Part shown: positions 35,701 to 42,388 of the stretch, piece by piece
Layout: each line of letters begins with the position of its first letter
How positions within the stretch are numbered: position 1 is the first letter of the stretch
Notes under the pieces: generated by a model
The model's database searches: none
What the model was told of the DNA's origin: nothing
What the model saw: the letters and a program-made list of their open reading frames with translations, nothing else
NCBI RefSeq assembly: GCF_004310425.1
Contig: NZ_SIUB01000001.1
Span: forward strand, 124,001-188,000
Direction: 5' to 3'
DNA: 64,000 nt
Origin: Hansschlegelia quercus
GTDB taxonomy: Bacteria; Pseudomonadota; Alphaproteobacteria; Rhizobiales; Methylopilaceae
Translations under genes and position numbers: made by a program

Positions 35701-36419
35701 TCGTAGGAGGCGAGATAACGGGCGGCGTCCTCCTCGGTCGCCGCCGCTTCGCCGAGCATGTCGTAGGAATAGGCGAAGCCGCGGCGCTCCTGCCTCCGGG
35801 CGTTCGCGAGCGCCTCGGCGATGTCGCGGCCGGCGACGAACTGCTCGCCCATCAACCGCATGGCGAGGTCGACCGCTTTGCGGATCACCGGCTCCCCACC
35901 GCGCGCGATCAGCTTATGGAGCGCCGCCGACAAGCCGGTCTCGCTCGCCGTCGCCGTCATCCGCCCGGTGACGAGCAGGCCCCAGGTCGCTGCGTTCACG
36001 AACAGAGACGGGCTGCGGCCGAGGTGGGCGCGCCAGTCGCCGGCTGCGATCTTGTCTCGGATCAGCGCGTCGCGGGTCGCGGCGTCGGGCGTTCGCAGCA
36101 GCGCCTCGGCGAGGCACATCAGCGCCACGCCCTCCTCGCTCGACAACGCGTATTCCTGCACGAGGCCTTCCACCCCGCCGCTCACGCCGCGGGCGCGCAG
36201 ACCATCGACCAGACGGCGCGCGAGAGCTTGCGTGCCCGCTTCTTCTTCCGACGTCGACGCGGCGAGATCGAGCAGCGGCGCCACGCAGTCGGGCTCCGGC
36301 CTGCGGCAGGCGGCGGTGATCGCTGCGCGCAGCGGAGACTGAGCCTCGATCGACCCTGCGAAGCGCGCGAAAGGCGGCTCCGGCGGCTCGGCCGTCTCCA
36401 GACCATTGGTATGCGTCAT
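32754..36419 (-). CDS. putA: Bifunctional proline dehydrogenase / L-glutamate gamma-semialdehyde dehydrogenase
   Basis: A 1221-residue PutA that oxidises proline to glutamate with FAD and NAD. The N-terminal half is the PRODH barrel (YAYDMLGEAAATEEDAARY, GPGVSIKLSALHPRY, RLVKGAYWDSEIKRAQ), and the C-terminal half is the P5C dehydrogenase with catalytic Glu in FIAETGGLNA and Cys in SAGQRCSALRI. The C-terminal conserved tail is present (PVERLLEERTISTN, ending GGDATLMTIG). No ribbon-helix-helix DNA-binding domain precedes the PRODH domain, so it is not a self-repressing PutA of the E. coli type. It is 27 bases downstream of yehW and eight bases upstream of the amidohydrolase. Confidence 0.95.
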   Translation of the reverse strand: MTHTNGLETAEPPEPPFARFAGSIEAQSPLRAAITAACRRPEPDCVAPLLDLAASTSEEEAGTQALARRLVDGLRARGVSGGVEGLVQEYALSSEEGVALMCLAEALLRTPDAATRDALIRDKIAAGDWRAHLGRSPSLFVNAATWGLLVTGRMTATASETGLSAALHKLIARGGEPVIRKAVDLAMRLMGEQFVAGRDIAEALANARRQERRGFAYSYDMLGEAAATEEDAARYLASYENAIRAIGEASAGRGPYEGPGVSIKLSALHPRYSRQQRERVFAELLPRLKGLAQLAKGRDIGLNIDAEEADRLELSLDLFEALALDPALQGWDGLGFVIQAYGKRCPFVVDWIVDLARRAGRRLMVRLVKGAYWDSEIKRAQIGGYEDFPVFTRKVHTDVSYLACARKLLAARDAVFPQFATHNAHTLAAIMTMAGPAFQGGDYEFQCLHGMGEPLYEQVVGEGGLGRPCRIYAPVGAHETLLAYLVRRLLENGANSSFVNRIADPDVAVEDLIADPVAAARESRGAPHPKIARPPDLYSVARRNARGLDLADETALARLAHATLATAGKTWRAGLGEGEAVRNPADRRDIVGSVTWTTPEEIEQALAAAADAAPAWGALTAGARAAILRRAADAMEAAMENLIGLLVREAGKTFTSGVSEVREAVDFLRYYACEAERLPHDAQPLGVVAAISPWNFPLAIFTGQVAAALAAGNAVVAKPAEETPLIAAEAVRMLHAAGVPEDALRLALGAGETGAAIVADARVQGVLFTGSIDAAKSIQTTLARRMTRDGEPVTFIAETGGLNAMIVDSSALAEQVVSDVIASAFDSAGQRCSALRILCLQEDVAERTLAMLKGAMCELSVGRPDHLATDVGPVITEDARDAIEAHVVAMRLRGFNVSRWALPAEAAHGAFVAPTLIEISAVADVAREVFGPVLHVVRFSVAEIDRVVEAINAAGYGLTFGLHTRIDETIAQITAEVFAGNLYVNRNVIGAVVGVQPFGGSGLSGTGPKAGGPLYVPRLTKAGRGGCGLSGAAEALAPAFRYADWLADAGFVEEAERCRELARRSPLGAEVTLPGPVGERNVYTLRARGPVAALARTESGLRLQLGAILAAGCCAVVEAGGPGYPRLAHLPPELAQRLATVASWPDASHLAAILFEGSDADLSAVLRAVAERPGPIIPVLALTPESLAAGKDYPVERLLEERTISTNIAAAGGDATLMTIG

Positions 36420-36446
36420 CCGGGTCCTCGGATTCGCAGAATGTCC

Positions 36447-37181
36447 TCAGACAGGAAACGCCTCCGCCGCCTTCCGTTCCATCGCCAGCAGCGCGTCGGA
36501 GATCAGGATCGCCAGCGCTGCGATAAGCCCGGCGCCCTGCACGACATAGGCCAGATTGTTCGACGCAAGGCCGGCGAAGACCACCTCCCCCAGCGTCCGC
36601 GCCGCGACGGCCGAGCCAATCGTCGCCGTCGCGACGCCGCTGATCGCCGCGAGCCTCAACCCCGCAAGGATTGCCGGAAGCGCGAGCGGCAGTTCGACCT
36701 TCCGCAGCCGCTGAGCCCGCGTCATGCCGCAGGCGTCGGCCGCTTCGAGCGCGCGCGCCGGCGCACGGCCGAGGCCCGCGAGCGCGTTCTCGAACACCGG
36801 AAGTATTCCATAGATGATAAGCGCGATCAGCGTCGGTTCCGCACCGAAGCCGACAGCCGGAACTGCGATCGCGAGAACGGCGACGGGCGGGAAGGTTTGG
36901 CCTGCATTCGCAAGGCTGCGGGAGAGCGGCAGGAACTCTCGCCCCCATGGCTGCGTGACCGAGATCGCCAGGATGACGCCGACAAGCGCCGAGGCCGCCA
37001 ATGCGAGCGCGGTCAGCCCGAGATGAAGCGCGGTGAGCTCGGCGAGATTTGCGTGGCGGTAGATGACGGGCGCGCCCTCCGGCGCGAGCGACCGAAGCAA
37101 CGGCTCGAAGATCGACGGCGCCGCGAGGAACGCCGCGACCGACACGATCAAGGCGACGCGGGCCACGAATGCGACGTTCAC
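36447..37181 (-). CDS. Glycine betaine-type ABC transporter permease (YehW/OpuCB-like)
   Basis: A 244-residue inner-membrane permease with about six helices and the BPD transport signature (EAADACGMTRAQRLRKVELP). Length and order match E. coli YehW in the OsmF-YehYXW system, which imports glycine betaine-like osmolytes. It overlaps the ATPase gene by four bases. Solute may be betaine or proline betaine; the latter would fit the putA gene that follows. Confidence 0.88.
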   Translation of the reverse strand: MNVAFVARVALIVSVAAFLAAPSIFEPLLRSLAPEGAPVIYRHANLAELTALHLGLTALALAASALVGVILAISVTQPWGREFLPLSRSLANAGQTFPPVAVLAIAVPAVGFGAEPTLIALIIYGILPVFENALAGLGRAPARALEAADACGMTRAQRLRKVELPLALPAILAGLRLAAISGVATATIGSAVAARTLGEVVFAGLASNNLAYVVQGAGLIAALAILISDALLAMERKAAEAFPV

Positions 37182-38119
37182 GCCTTCGGCTCCGCGCCGG
37201 CCTCGATCAGCCGCTTGAGCGTCACGATCCCCAGCGCCTCGCCCCCTGCCCCGACGACGGGCGCGGCGTCCCGGCGCGACCAGAGAAGAGCGCCCAGCGC
37301 GCCGCGAAGCGTCGCCTCCACGGCGACCGGATCGCCAGCAGCCGATCCCGGCTCCACAAGATCGCGAACCGAGCCGAGCGCGAGCAGGCGGAACGGACGG
37401 TCGTCGGATGCGACCAGCGCCGCAACCTCAGGCGTCGCCGGGCGCGAGAAGATTTCGGCCGGCGTTCCCTGCTGGAGCAGCCGCCCGCGATGCATCACGG
37501 CAATCCGGTCGCCGAGCCGAGCGGCCTCGTCCATGTCGTGCGTAACGAGCACGATCGTGAGGCCAAGCCTCTTCCGAAGAGCGGCGAGGTCGACCTGCGC
37601 TTTGGCGCGGACCGCGGGGTCGAGAGCCCCGAAGGGCTCGTCCATCAGCAGCACGCGGGGTTCGGCCGCAAGCGCCCGCGCCACGCCGACACGCTGCTGC
37701 TCTCCGCCGGAGAGTTCGTGGGGCTTGCGCGGTCCGTAGGTCGCGGGATCGAGGCCGAGCAGCGTCAGCAGTTCGTCGACGCGGGCGCGGATGCGCGGCT
37801 CCTCCCACCTGAGCAGGCGCGGCGTCGTGGAAATGTTCTCGAAGGCGGTTCGGTGGGGGAACAGCCCGGCGCCCTGCATGACATAGCCGATGCGCCGGCG
37901 AAGCAGGTGCGGCGCGACCGTCGACACGTCTTCGCCGTCGACGACGACACGGCCGGCGCTCGGCTCGACCAGCCGATTGATCGTCTTCAGCAGCGTCGAC
38001 TTCCCCGAGCCGGACGATCCGACGATCGCCAGCGACTCGCCCTCGGCGATCTCGAGCGAGACGTCGGCGACGGCCGCCGTCTCGCCATAGCGCTTGGACA
38101 GGCGCTCGATCGCGATCAT
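37178..38119 (-). CDS. Glycine betaine-type ABC transporter ATP-binding protein (YehX-like)
   Basis: A 313-residue ATPase. Walker A GSSGSGKST near residue 37, Q-loop VMQGAGLFPH, signature LSGGEQQRVGVARALA, Walker B VLLMDEPF and the H-loop THD are all present. The C-terminal ~90 residues hold CBS-like regulatory sequence (VVGAGGEALGIVTLKRLIEA), as in osmosensing OpuA/OpuC ATPases. Start at 38119 overlaps the upstream permease gene by four bases. Confidence 0.9.
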   Translation of the reverse strand: MIAIERLSKRYGETAAVADVSLEIAEGESLAIVGSSGSGKSTLLKTINRLVEPSAGRVVVDGEDVSTVAPHLLRRRIGYVMQGAGLFPHRTAFENISTTPRLLRWEEPRIRARVDELLTLLGLDPATYGPRKPHELSGGEQQRVGVARALAAEPRVLLMDEPFGALDPAVRAKAQVDLAALRKRLGLTIVLVTHDMDEAARLGDRIAVMHRGRLLQQGTPAEIFSRPATPEVAALVASDDRPFRLLALGSVRDLVEPGSAAGDPVAVEATLRGALGALLWSRRDAAPVVGAGGEALGIVTLKRLIEAGAEPKA

Positions 38120-39288
38120 CGGGCGGCGGCTTCGGCCGCGGCGTCGAGCGCGACGGAGGCGGCGAAGGCGAGCGCCACAGTTGGGACCGCGCCGAGCAGC
38201 ACGAGGTCGATCGCCGTCTGGCCCATGCCCTGGAACACGAAGGTCCCGAACCCTCCTGCGCCGATCAGCGCCGCGACGGTCGCAAGACCGATCGTCTGGA
38301 CGAGGGTCACCCGCAGGCTCGCCAACAGGCGCGGCGCGGCGAGCGGCGCCTTCACCAGAAGCAGCGCCTGCCGCTCCGTCATTCCCGAGGCCCGAGCCGC
38401 CTCGACGGCGTCCCGCGGCGTGGACGCGAGCGCCGAGGCGACGCCCGCGACGACCGGCAGCAGCGCATAGAGCGTCAGCGCGACGAAAGCCGGAGCGATC
38501 CCGACGCCGGAAATGCCGACGGCCGAGGCGCTGGGGAGGTTCGCCGCGAGCCAGCCGAGCGGCGCGATGAGCAAAGCGAACAGCGCGATCGACGGGATCG
38601 TCTGGATCGCGGTGAGGAAGCCAAGCGCAGGCCCCTCGAAGCGCGGGCTGAAGTGGCAGGCGAGCCCGAGCGGGACGCCGAGCGTCAGAGCGGCGGCGAC
38701 CGAGCCGAAGGACAGCAACAGATGCGTCCGAGCCTCGGACCAGAAGGCCTGCGCCCGTGGCGCATATTCCTTCAACAGCGACAGATCGTCGAGCGCGCCG
38801 CTCGCGAACAGCGCGCCAGCGCCGGCGAGGACAAGAGCGAGAGCCGCGACGCGCATCAACGGGCGCAAGCGAAGACGCACGATGGCGTCCGAGGCGACGA
38901 GCGCGAAGGCGAGGAAGGCGAGCCAAAACCCCCAACCCGGGCCGATGCGGGCGAGCATGTCATCTCGCGCAACGAGATGGCTGGGCGCCGTTCCGAGCGC
39001 GATCAGCAACGCCGCGGCCACAGCCAGCCCCGCGAGGAGCCTGAGCAAGGCAGGCGTGCGGAGCGCCACGACGATTGCGGCCGCAGCGGCAAGAAGCATG
39101 ACAGCGGCCGCGACAGGCGGGCTCAGCGCTGCGAACAAAGAGACCGGAGCGCCATCAAGGATGCGGTTGGGCTTCAGGGTCGCGAAGGGCCCAAGCGCGA
39201 GCCCTGAGATCGCTACGCCCGCCGCAAGCAGGCCGAGCCGGTCGAACGTCGACGAACCCGCAGCCGCCGAGGCTTCGATCGCGGTCAT
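38116..39288 (-). CDS. Glycine betaine-type ABC transporter permease (YehY-like)
   Basis: A 390-residue permease, larger than its partner because about 170 N-terminal residues form extra helices, as in E. coli YehY (about 385). The conserved cytoplasmic loop is EAARASGMTERQALLLVKAP. The ATG at 39288 (MTAIEASAAAGSS) overlaps the osmF-like stop by four bases; the frame running to 39912 is a shadow of the binding protein. It pairs with the 244-residue permease to form a heterodimeric channel. Confidence 0.88.
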   Translation of the reverse strand: MTAIEASAAAGSSTFDRLGLLAAGVAISGLALGPFATLKPNRILDGAPVSLFAALSPPVAAAVMLLAAAAAIVVALRTPALLRLLAGLAVAAALLIALGTAPSHLVARDDMLARIGPGWGFWLAFLAFALVASDAIVRLRLRPLMRVAALALVLAGAGALFASGALDDLSLLKEYAPRAQAFWSEARTHLLLSFGSVAAALTLGVPLGLACHFSPRFEGPALGFLTAIQTIPSIALFALLIAPLGWLAANLPSASAVGISGVGIAPAFVALTLYALLPVVAGVASALASTPRDAVEAARASGMTERQALLLVKAPLAAPRLLASLRVTLVQTIGLATVAALIGAGGFGTFVFQGMGQTAIDLVLLGAVPTVALAFAASVALDAAAEAAAR

Positions 39289-40202
39289 CGCACAAACCCC
39301 CTCTCGCGCAGATACGCTTCCGCGACCGAACGCGCCGGTTCGCCGCCGACCTGTATCTGGCCGTTCAGCCGCCGCATGGTTTCCAGGTCGAGCGTCGCGA
39401 AGATCGGCTCGATTACGTCTGCGATCCGGGGCGCCGCCTCTAGCGCCGCGCGGCGGATGACGGGCGCCGGCTGATAGACCGGCTGCGCGCGCCGGTCGTC
39501 GTCGAGCATCACGAGGCCGGAGTACGGCAGGCCGCCATCCGTGCCGTAGACCATGGCGGCGTTCGCGCCGCTGATCGCCTTCGCGGCCGCGGCGAGCGTG
39601 GCGGCCGTGTCGCCTCCGGCCAGGCTGATGAGCTGGTCGGAGCGCATGTGGAAGCCATACGCCTTCTCGAATGACGGCAGCGCGGACGCCGAGTGGACGA
39701 ACTCGGTCGAGGCGGCGAGCGTCACCGCCCCGCCTTGCGTCACCCATCGGCCGAAGTCGGAGAGCGAGGTCAGTCCATTCGCTTCCGCGACGTCCTTGCG
39801 GACGGCGATTCCCCAGCCATTGTCGGCGGGCGCGGGCTTCAGCCAAACGAGGCTGTTCGCTGCGCCGTCGAGCCGCTTGGCCGCCTCGTAGGCTGCGGTC
39901 GCGTCCTTCCATGTCGGCTCGCCCTCGCGGTGGAAGAAGCTCGCCGCATTGCCGGTGTATTCGGGATAGAGGTCGATCTCGTCGGCGAGGATCGCAGCGC
40001 GGACGATGGGCGTGCCGCCGAGCTCGGTCCGGTCGCGCGTCTCGAAGCCTGCGGCTTGAAGCGCGAGCACGATCATCCCGCCAAGCAGCGCGCCTTCAGT
40101 GTCGGCCTTCGACGAGACGACGATCGGCCGCGCATCGGCGGCGCAAGCCGATGTCAGGAGAACGAGCGCCGCAAGAAAGGGCTTGAGGGAGAGCCGCCAC
40201 AT
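39285..40202 (-). CDS. Glycine betaine ABC transporter substrate-binding protein (OsmF/YehZ-like)
   Basis: A 305-residue periplasmic binding protein. A signal peptide spans about residues 1-24 (LKPFLAALVLLTSACAADA); the cysteine in LTSAC could also support a lipoprotein. The mature part has OsmF-family features: IVVSSKADTEGALLGGMIVL, DEIDLYPEYTGNA and a second-lobe AMVYGTDGGLPYSGLVMLDD. It is the first gene of the six-gene operon running down to the amidohydrolase. E. coli OsmF binds glycine betaine weakly; the ligand here is unproven. Confidence 0.9.
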   Translation of the reverse strand: MWRLSLKPFLAALVLLTSACAADARPIVVSSKADTEGALLGGMIVLALQAAGFETRDRTELGGTPIVRAAILADEIDLYPEYTGNAASFFHREGEPTWKDATAAYEAAKRLDGAANSLVWLKPAPADNGWGIAVRKDVAEANGLTSLSDFGRWVTQGGAVTLAASTEFVHSASALPSFEKAYGFHMRSDQLISLAGGDTAATLAAAAKAISGANAAMVYGTDGGLPYSGLVMLDDDRRAQPVYQPAPVIRRAALEAAPRIADVIEPIFATLDLETMRRLNGQIQVGGEPARSVAEAYLRERGFVR

Positions 40203-40324
40203 CGTGGCTCAAGTCTGGCCGAAGGCGCGGCAGTGGTCGAGCGGTCCGGGATTCCGCGACCCACTTGGCTTCGCGCGCGAGGGAAGGAATAAAGCTCCGG
40301 GGCGAAGACGACGCGAGGTGGACG

Positions 40325-40534
40325 ATGGTCGAGAACTTCACGCCGGGGAATCCGTCGCCGCTCGCGAGCGCCATCAGCGCCCTGCAGAGCGCGGGCTTTT
40401 CGGTCAATGTCTGCGCGACGCCCGGCCGGCTGACCGTCGACCGACAGGAACTTACGCCGGACGAGATTTTCGCCCTGGCGAGCGCCAAGGCCGGCTGGAG
40501 CGGCCCCGGCGAGTCGGGGCAGGCCGCTCCTTAA
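40325..40534 (+). CDS. Small hypothetical protein
   Basis: A 69-residue protein (MVENFTPGNPSPLASAISAL then QSAGFSVNVCATPGRLTVDR). An AGGTGG stretch lies upstream of the ATG at 40325. It reads away from the osmF-like operon and converges with the DUF427 gene 14 bases later. No family recognised. Confidence 0.5.
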   Translation: MVENFTPGNPSPLASAISALQSAGFSVNVCATPGRLTVDRQELTPDEIFALASAKAGWSGPGESGQAAP

Positions 40535-40548
40535 GCCTCCGCTTCCGC

Positions 40549-40932
40549 TCAGGGCTCCTGACGGATCTCAATCGCGTCCACGCGGTCGGGATAGAAGGCG
40601 AGATGTCCGGCGATCGGGGATACGGCTGGATAAGTCTCCTCATAGGTCCAGACCGCGTCTGTCCCTCTAGGTCCAGCCGCGGGGATGCTGAAGTAAGCGG
40701 CGTCGCCCTTGTAGGGGCAGTGGCTGGTCCGGGGGCTGCGCTGCAGCAGCGTCATGTCCGCGTCGGCGCGCGGAATATAATACACCGGCGGATAGCTCGC
40801 CTCCCGCAGGATCAAGGCGTTCGCGCTGTCGGCGATCACCTTGCCGCCCGCCGTGACGATGACGCGGCCAGCGAGCAGCTCCATGCTGATCGGGTGGTCG
40901 GGTCCAGGCGTCTTCATCGCTGCCGTCGTCAT
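40549..40932 (-). CDS. DUF427 domain-containing protein
   Basis: About 127 residues (MTTAAMKTPGPDHPISMELL). The single DUF427 domain has the family landmarks LREASYPPVYYIPRADADMT, HCPYKGDAAYFSI and AFYPDRVDAIEI. I used the ATG at 40932, supported by GAGGAG nine bases upstream, rather than the ATG at 41004. The family fold is known but its chemistry is not. It is divergent from the efflux adaptor gene; the operator-like palindromes lie in between, so it might be co-regulated. Confidence 0.88.
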   Translation of the reverse strand: MTTAAMKTPGPDHPISMELLAGRVIVTAGGKVIADSANALILREASYPPVYYIPRADADMTLLQRSPRTSHCPYKGDAAYFSIPAAGPRGTDAVWTYEETYPAVSPIAGHLAFYPDRVDAIEIRQEP

Positions 40933-41013
40933 AAGGATGCGCTCCTCTGTCGCAAAACCGATCAACGGCCGCGCTTCCGGGGCCGCGGTCTTGACATCAC
41001 CCATGCGCCATTC

Positions 41014-41042
41014 ATACCTGGCGATACAATACCGGTCGGTAT
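41014..41042. promoter_or_regulatory. Tandem TetR-type operators upstream of the efflux adaptor gene
   Basis: ATACCGGTCGGTAT at 41029-41042 is an inverted repeat (6-bp arms, two-base centre). A degenerate copy, ATACCTGGCGATAC, lies directly before it at 41014-41027 (10 of 14 positions match). A near-identical site precedes the tetR gene (46337-46350). A TTGACA hexamer at 40991-40996 may be the -35 element. The sites lie 16 bases before the adaptor start, where a repressor would block transcription. Confidence 0.65.
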
Positions 41043-41057
41043 AAATGGGGCTCCGTT

Positions 41058-42248
41058 ATGTCCAAGACAGGCTATCTCGTCGCCGCGGCGACGTTCGGCG
41101 CAGCGGTCTCGGCGCTCACCGCGCTCACGCCCTGGCAGGGCGTGTCGGCCGACAGCGCCCCTGCGGCAGCCGCGGCGACGCCGGTCTCCGTAGCTGAGGT
41201 GCAGCAGCGCGACGTGCAGAACTGGAACGAGTTCTCCGGGCGCATGGAGGCGGTCGAGCGCGTCGAGATCCGCCCGCGCGTCGCGGGCCAGATCGTCGAG
41301 ATTCACTTTCGCGAAGGCGCCCTCGTCGAGAAGGGCGCGTCCCTCGTCACGATCGATCCTGAACCGTTCGAGGCTGAGGTCGCGCGCGCGAAGGCGGAGG
41401 TCGCAGCCGCCGAGGCGCGGGTGACGCTGGCGCAGAGCGATCTCGACCGCGGCCGCAAGATGACGGCGCTTTCGACAATCTCGCAGCGCGACCTCGACGT
41501 CCGCGACAGCGCGCTTCGCCAAGCCAACGCCGCCGTCCAGGGCGCGAAGGCGGCGCTCCGCACGACGGAGCTCAACCTCGGCTACACCCAGGTGCGCGCG
41601 CCGATCGCCGGCCGCGTGGGCAAGATCGAGATCACCGTCGGCAATCTCGTTTCCGCCGGCCCGGGCGCTCCCGTGCTCGTGCGTCTCGTGTCGGTCGATC
41701 CGATCTATGCGAGCTTCGACGTCGACGAGCACACAGTCGCAAAGGCGCTCGCCAGCCTCCCCTCGGGTCAGGACCGTAGCCAGACGCTCGGCGCCATCCC
41801 GGTCGAGCTCGCGAGCGACGGCGAAAGCCGGCTCCGGCGGGGCGAGCTGCAATATGTCGATCCGAGCGTCGACGCGGCCACCGGCTCGGTGCGCGTCCGC
41901 GGCGTCTTCCCGAACCCGGACGGCAAGTTGATGCCCGGCCAGTTCGCCCGGCTGAAGATCGCCGAGGCGAAGGCGACCCCTGCTCTGCTGGTCAGCGAAC
42001 GCGCCATCGGCGTCGATCAGGACAAGAAATACGTCCTCGTCATCGACGCGCAGAACAAGGCCAACTATCGCGAGGTCACGCTTGGCGCCTCCGCGAACGG
42101 CCTGCGGACCGTCCTCAGCGGCCTCTCCGCCGGCGAGCGCGTCGTCGTCAACGGCCTCCAGAAGCTGCGCCCAGGCGCGCTGGTTGCGCCGGAGCCGGTC
42201 GCGATGAACGGCGACGCCGCCCAGAAGCAGGCATCCGCCGCCCCGTAA
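41058..42248 (+). CDS. RND efflux periplasmic adaptor (membrane fusion protein)
   Basis: A 396-residue AcrA/MexE-type adaptor linking an RND pump to an outer-membrane channel. N-terminal hydrophobic signal or anchor (about residues 5-30), lipoyl half-motifs around VEIRPRVAGQIVEIHFREGA and TQVRAPIAGRVGKIEITVGN, a helical hairpin between them (EVARAKAEVAAAEARVTLAQ), and a beta-barrel domain after residue 230. No N-terminal lipoprotein cysteine is seen. It is followed 140 bases later by the pump gene. No outer-membrane channel gene is present in the window. Confidence 0.92.
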   Translation: MSKTGYLVAAATFGAAVSALTALTPWQGVSADSAPAAAAATPVSVAEVQQRDVQNWNEFSGRMEAVERVEIRPRVAGQIVEIHFREGALVEKGASLVTIDPEPFEAEVARAKAEVAAAEARVTLAQSDLDRGRKMTALSTISQRDLDVRDSALRQANAAVQGAKAALRTTELNLGYTQVRAPIAGRVGKIEITVGNLVSAGPGAPVLVRLVSVDPIYASFDVDEHTVAKALASLPSGQDRSQTLGAIPVELASDGESRLRRGELQYVDPSVDAATGSVRVRGVFPNPDGKLMPGQFARLKIAEAKATPALLVSERAIGVDQDKKYVLVIDAQNKANYREVTLGASANGLRTVLSGLSAGERVVVNGLQKLRPGALVAPEPVAMNGDAAQKQASAAP

Positions 42249-42260
42249 GCAGAACGTCTT

Positions 42261-42287
42261 CCCGGACGGCCCGAAGGCCGATCCGGG
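42261..42287. repeat. REP-like palindrome between adaptor and pump genes
   Basis: Stem CCCGGA/TCCGGG plus GGCC/GGCC around a CGAA loop. GC-rich palindromes of this sort recur between genes in Rhizobiales genomes, but no second copy is obvious in this window. Confidence 0.4.
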
Positions 42288-42388
42288 ATCGTCTTCAGAA
42301 CTAAGCGTTTCCACCGCCTGCGATCCTAAGCGCCGCTTCGTCGCGTCCGGGATGACGTCCAGAACTCGACCGTCCGAGGGCTTCGGCC

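Noticed and set aside
35541-37739. 732-residue ORF on the plus strand
   Set aside because: Antisense to putA and yehW; low-complexity Arg/His-rich product typical of GC-rich shadow frames.
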